Shown here piece after piece: positions 61,901 through 64,000 of a stretch of DNA of 64,000 nucleotides. Position 1 is the stretch's first letter, and each line of letters opens with the position of its first letter. Made by a program: the position numbers and the translations under genes. The notes under the pieces were generated by a model. The model was not told the DNA's origin, made no database searches, and saw nothing but the letters and a program-made list of their open reading frames with translations. Location of the stretch: the IMG/VR virus record IMGVR_UViG_3300044797_000098, positions 248,001 through 312,000 of that record; one strand, written 5' to 3'. This stretch comes from a virus.

Positions 61901-62061
61901 TTGTCTTCTCTACTTTCTATGTATTTGTCAAACAATTTTCTTGCTTTTTCCGAAACCTGTGCTGCTTTTTCTTGTGCTTTTGATGCTTTAACCAATAACT
62001 TTATATCACCAAGTTTTTCGATTGATGCTACGAATTGTGAGGTTTTAGTTAGTAAATCCAT
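61897..62061 (-). CDS. 54-residue helical protein
   Basis: A short frame: MDLLTKTSQFVASIEKLGDI, KLLVKASKAQEKAAQVSEKA, then RKLFDKYIESREDK. Fully helical, Ala/Lys-rich coiled coil. Its TGA overlaps the membrane gene's ATG, so it is very likely translated and may partner the coiled coil of that protein. Confidence 0.68.
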   Translation of the reverse strand: MDLLTKTSQFVASIEKLGDIKLLVKASKAQEKAAQVSEKARKLFDKYIESREDK

Positions 62062-62079
62062 TAGTAAAATACTGAATTA

Positions 62080-62742
62080 TTAGATATCGATTACTCTCAC
62101 TGGATTGACAACTTCGTATTTGGCATTCAAAATTGCACAATTAGCGAATACGATATCGTTAATTACTTTAACCCCGCTGCTTGGATGACAATGCCCGAAA
62201 AGATGAGCCTTCAATGATTTTAATTGTTGGATGCGTTTTGCAAGCATTTCGCATCCGATATTACGAATAATCTCTTCTCCAAACCAAACCTCTCCTGTTG
62301 GAACCCGATCGAGAATGTCATATGGCGGTGAATGTGTTATGAGTATATCAACATCATTAGGGATAGCATTCCATCTTTTTGCAATATCTTCACCTCTCGA
62401 AGCCATGAACCAATACTCACCATATGCAGGTGTCCAAGGCGAACCATAAAACTTTACTCCATCAATTACATCTTCGTTATCTTCCAGATATGTGATGCCA
62501 GCATCTTGTAAGTATGCCAGAGCCGTATCACGATAGTATGATTGTGCTTGGAACCGATCATGATTACCGAATATGACATACTTCTTTTTATGAGGAAGTT
62601 CTCCCATCCATTCTGCAAAATCATTCATAATTTTTAATTGACCGCTAATGGTAATATCACCACAACACACCGCAACATCTCCATCGGGAACATCAATACC
62701 CCTATGATGTCCATGCATATCTGAAAAACTACATATTCTCAT
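62080..62742 (-). CDS. Calcineurin-like metallophosphoesterase
   Basis: 220 residues, with all metal motifs intact: CSFSDMHGHHRGI (D-x-H), AVCCGDITISG (G-D), YVIFGNHDRF (G-N-H-D), ILITHSPPYDIL (H) and HLFGHCHPSSG (G-H-x-H). It hydrolyses a phosphomonoester or diester, perhaps a nucleotide or RNA end. It contrasts with the degenerate phosphatase fold at 7025. Overlaps the endonuclease stop by one base. Confidence 0.93.
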   Translation of the reverse strand: MRICSFSDMHGHHRGIDVPDGDVAVCCGDITISGQLKIMNDFAEWMGELPHKKKYVIFGNHDRFQAQSYYRDTALAYLQDAGITYLEDNEDVIDGVKFYGSPWTPAYGEYWFMASRGEDIAKRWNAIPNDVDILITHSPPYDILDRVPTGEVWFGEEIIRNIGCEMLAKRIQQLKSLKAHLFGHCHPSSGVKVINDIVFANCAILNAKYEVVNPVRVIDI

Positions 62743-63416
62743 TATACACCAAAAAACATTTTTATTTTTTCAATAATTTCATTACGAAACTCTAACGTTA
62801 TTTTTTTCCATTTTATGCGTAAAATAATCCAACCATTATCTATTAAAAATCTATCTTTCTTTTCATCTGAAAGCTTTCGTTCTAATATTTCGTGTTGTTT
62901 TCCGTCAATTTCCATCGCTAATTTTTTATCTATATTGGCAAAATCAATAAACCATTTCCCTACTTTGTATTCACGTTGATATGAAACATTAAGTTCGTCC
63001 AACATAGATATAATATATTTTTCTGGGTAGGATGGTTCTATTTTAGATCTTGATGTCCATCCAGTATGGGTTCCATTAGCCACACGTTCTTTGGCTTTAA
63101 TTGAAAGACGTTTTCTAGTTTCTGGGTTTGTAGGAGCTTGTGATTTACACTTGGTAGAGCAGTATTGTTGTGTTTTTCTATGTTTAATAACGAAGACTTT
63201 ATTACAAAATAAACAGTTTCTTTCTTGTTTTGGTTTCTGCAACGCTAATGATGTTTTTAATTTGGATGAATCTGTATGTCGTAAGTTAGAAAAATATGTA
63301 TTAGAACATCCTAATGAACATGTTGTTTTCTCTTTCGGACTACCTTGTGTAGTAGTAAATACTTTATCGCAGACTGGACAGTTTTTATTTATTAATTTAT
63401 ATTTTCTTACACCCAT
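62742..63416 (-). CDS. Vsr/DUF559-like endonuclease with two zinc knuckles
   Basis: 224 residues from ATG 63416 (MGVRKYKLINKNCPVCDKVF); a longer frame crosses a terminator hairpin. Knuckles: CPVC...CSLGC and CLFC...CSTKC. A helical linker (NPETRKRLSIKAKERVANGT) precedes the nuclease: WFIDFANIDKKLAMEIDGKQ, KKDRFLIDNGWIILRIKWKK. This is the D-x-E-(I)-D-G-x-Q-H, D-R pattern of DUF559/Vsr-like homing endonucleases in phages. Confidence 0.85.
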   Translation of the reverse strand: MGVRKYKLINKNCPVCDKVFTTTQGSPKEKTTCSLGCSNTYFSNLRHTDSSKLKTSLALQKPKQERNCLFCNKVFVIKHRKTQQYCSTKCKSQAPTNPETRKRLSIKAKERVANGTHTGWTSRSKIEPSYPEKYIISMLDELNVSYQREYKVGKWFIDFANIDKKLAMEIDGKQHEILERKLSDEKKDRFLIDNGWIILRIKWKKITLEFRNEIIEKIKMFFGV

Positions 63417-63430
63417 TAATTCCAATATAG

Positions 63431-63468
63431 TATAAAAACTCACCCAGCATTTTGACATACTGGGTGAG
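63431..63468 (-). terminator. Rho-independent terminator after 63526-63867
   Basis: GCTCACCCAG...CTGGGTGAG gives a perfect 9-bp stem (63439-63447, 63460-63468) with a 12-base loop, followed on the minus strand by TTTTTATA. It separates the membrane gene from the endonuclease gene. Confidence 0.85.
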
Positions 63469-63525
63469 CAGACCAACGAACAACACAACTAACAACGAAA
63501 GGAAACAAACAATGAAACGAACGAA

Positions 63526-63867
63526 TTAAACTTTTGGAAGATTAATCTTCGATGCTACCCATTGATAGATAGTTTCGAATGATTGAACTGGGCAGAAAAA
63601 CAAGTTTTGAAGAAAGGCTTCGAGATATTGTAATTTATTTGGCATGAATGGTGTTTTATCGATGAACAATGATTTTAGTGTAAGTGCAACACCGAGACAA
63701 CCACCAACGAGAAAATATAAACCTGTGTGGAACAATACACCAAACGCTCCACCAAGAACAACTACTGCATGGGCAAGCAACCAAGGAATTGGTTTTGAGC
63801 GATCTACCATGAAAAATACATAAACTGCGTATAATGCAAGGAAAACGAAGTGAAGGATGTTAGGCAT
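63526..63867 (-). CDS. Membrane protein with three or four helices, 113 residues
   Basis: MPNILHFVFLALYAVYVFFM, VVVLGGAFGVLFHTGLYFLV and GGCLGVALTLKSLFID are hydrophobic. The C-terminal part (LEAFLQNLFFCPVQSFETIY) is amphipathic. GGGAG precedes the ATG. It stands alone before a terminator. Nothing identifies it as a holin, although the size would allow it. Confidence 0.7.
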   Translation of the reverse strand: MPNILHFVFLALYAVYVFFMVDRSKPIPWLLAHAVVVLGGAFGVLFHTGLYFLVGGCLGVALTLKSLFIDKTPFMPNKLQYLEAFLQNLFFCPVQSFETIYQWVASKINLPKV

Positions 63868-64000
63868 TGATTTGACTCCCTGTATATTTTGGGATTAGTC
63901 CCAGATTACTAATGTATGCAGGATTATGCCTATTTACTATTGCCCTTTTTTAAAGAATGACTTTATACAAGGCAATATATCATCATCAGATCCGATTGTT
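63868..64000 (-). promoter_or_regulatory. Leader region of the membrane gene, no gene seen
   Basis: 133 bases without an open frame. It holds a TGGGA-CTAA-TCCCA hairpin close to the start and TATGCAGGATTAT (63915-63927), also found before 9661-11049. A promoter is likely, but no clear -35/-10 pair stands out. Confidence 0.35.

Noticed and set aside
1-64000. tRNA genes
   Set aside because: Large phages often carry tRNA arrays, so I looked at the gaps for cloverleaf arms and T-loop (GTTCRA) patterns. None were convincing.
1-64000. CRISPR arrays or long direct repeats
   Set aside because: No regularly spaced repeats of 20-40 bases were seen. Repetition is confined to coding paralogues, the TTAAC tandem and the Gly-Gln linker.

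Overview
The window is AT-rich, very gene-dense and almost entirely transcribed from the minus strand. Many short genes are joined by 1-8 base overlaps (ATGA, TAATG). Small proteins of unknown function sit beside phage-type functions: a short topoisomerase I, an FtsK-like translocase, T4-type polynucleotide kinase, two RNA ligases, HNH, GIY-YIG and Vsr-like endonucleases, an MT-A70 methylase, the MoxR/VWA pair, HSP20, and a phage-borne ribosomal protein bS21. This is best read as part of a huge (jumbo) tailed-phage genome. No terminase, capsid or polymerase gene lies in the window, so that reading is inference. Strong Shine-Dalgarno sites, one perfectly complementary to canonical 16S rRNA, point to a host with ordinary SD-led translation.

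Layout. 0-4 kb: HNH endonuclease, MT-A70 methylase, possible virion proteins and bS21 with a hairpin leader. 4-15 kb: topoisomerase I, a degenerate PPP phosphatase, an FtsK-like ATPase, DUF192, a DksA-like factor, two HU-like proteins and many small proteins. 14.9-15.15 kb: the clearest non-coding switch region, with tandem TTAAC repeats and G-runs, before a plus-strand Dps-like gene. 16-23 kb: PyrF, a MazG-like enzyme, a sugar epimerase, DUF4326, a SET-domain protein and a Thg1-like protein. 23-32.5 kb: a glycan cassette (aminotransferase, NeuD-type acyltransferase, several glycosyltransferases, a methyltransferase-glycosyltransferase fusion, a possible dioxygenase). 32.5-36.5 kb: small zinc proteins and an RNA ligase. 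36.5-37.8 kb: a plus-strand pair of envelope metalloprotease-like genes. 38-49.7 kb: HSP20 with its own promoter and terminator, a secreted SUMF1-like protein, PyrE, Pnk, a second RNA ligase, an ATP-grasp ligase, an A-type Fe-S protein and a fatty acid hydroxylase-like protein. 49.7-64 kb: a broken GIY-YIG endonuclease, kinase-like and SLOG proteins, a SpoU methylase, and the VWA/MoxR operon split by a TnpB-only IS605-type element, followed by a phosphoesterase and a Vsr-like endonuclease.

The most striking unexplained pattern is a shared C-terminal tail. Thirty-five mostly small, minus-strand proteins from several unrelated families end in roughly (E/D)-K-(Y/L/F)-x-(L/I/M/V)-L-(I/V/L/K). Leu is at position -2 in 34 of 35, and Lys/Arg at -6 in 29. 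Codons vary while the frame relative to the stop is fixed, so this looks like a peptide signal rather than a DNA site. Recognisable enzymes in the same operons lack it. Paralogous expansions carry the tail: family A (N-terminal L-x-P-W/Y/C), family B (DTDF...NVA), family C, family D and the GPA-repeat proteins.

The RNA genes form a coherent set (polynucleotide kinase-phosphatase, two ligases, Thg1-like, SpoU methylase) that would suit repair of cleaved tRNA. bS21, DksA-like and SET proteins suggest control of host translation and transcription. Several loci are broken or frameshifted: metalloprotease 1, the GIY-YIG gene, the gene before MoxR, and the DUF433 gene at the IS edge. Several genes under 60 codons were added by reading the gaps.
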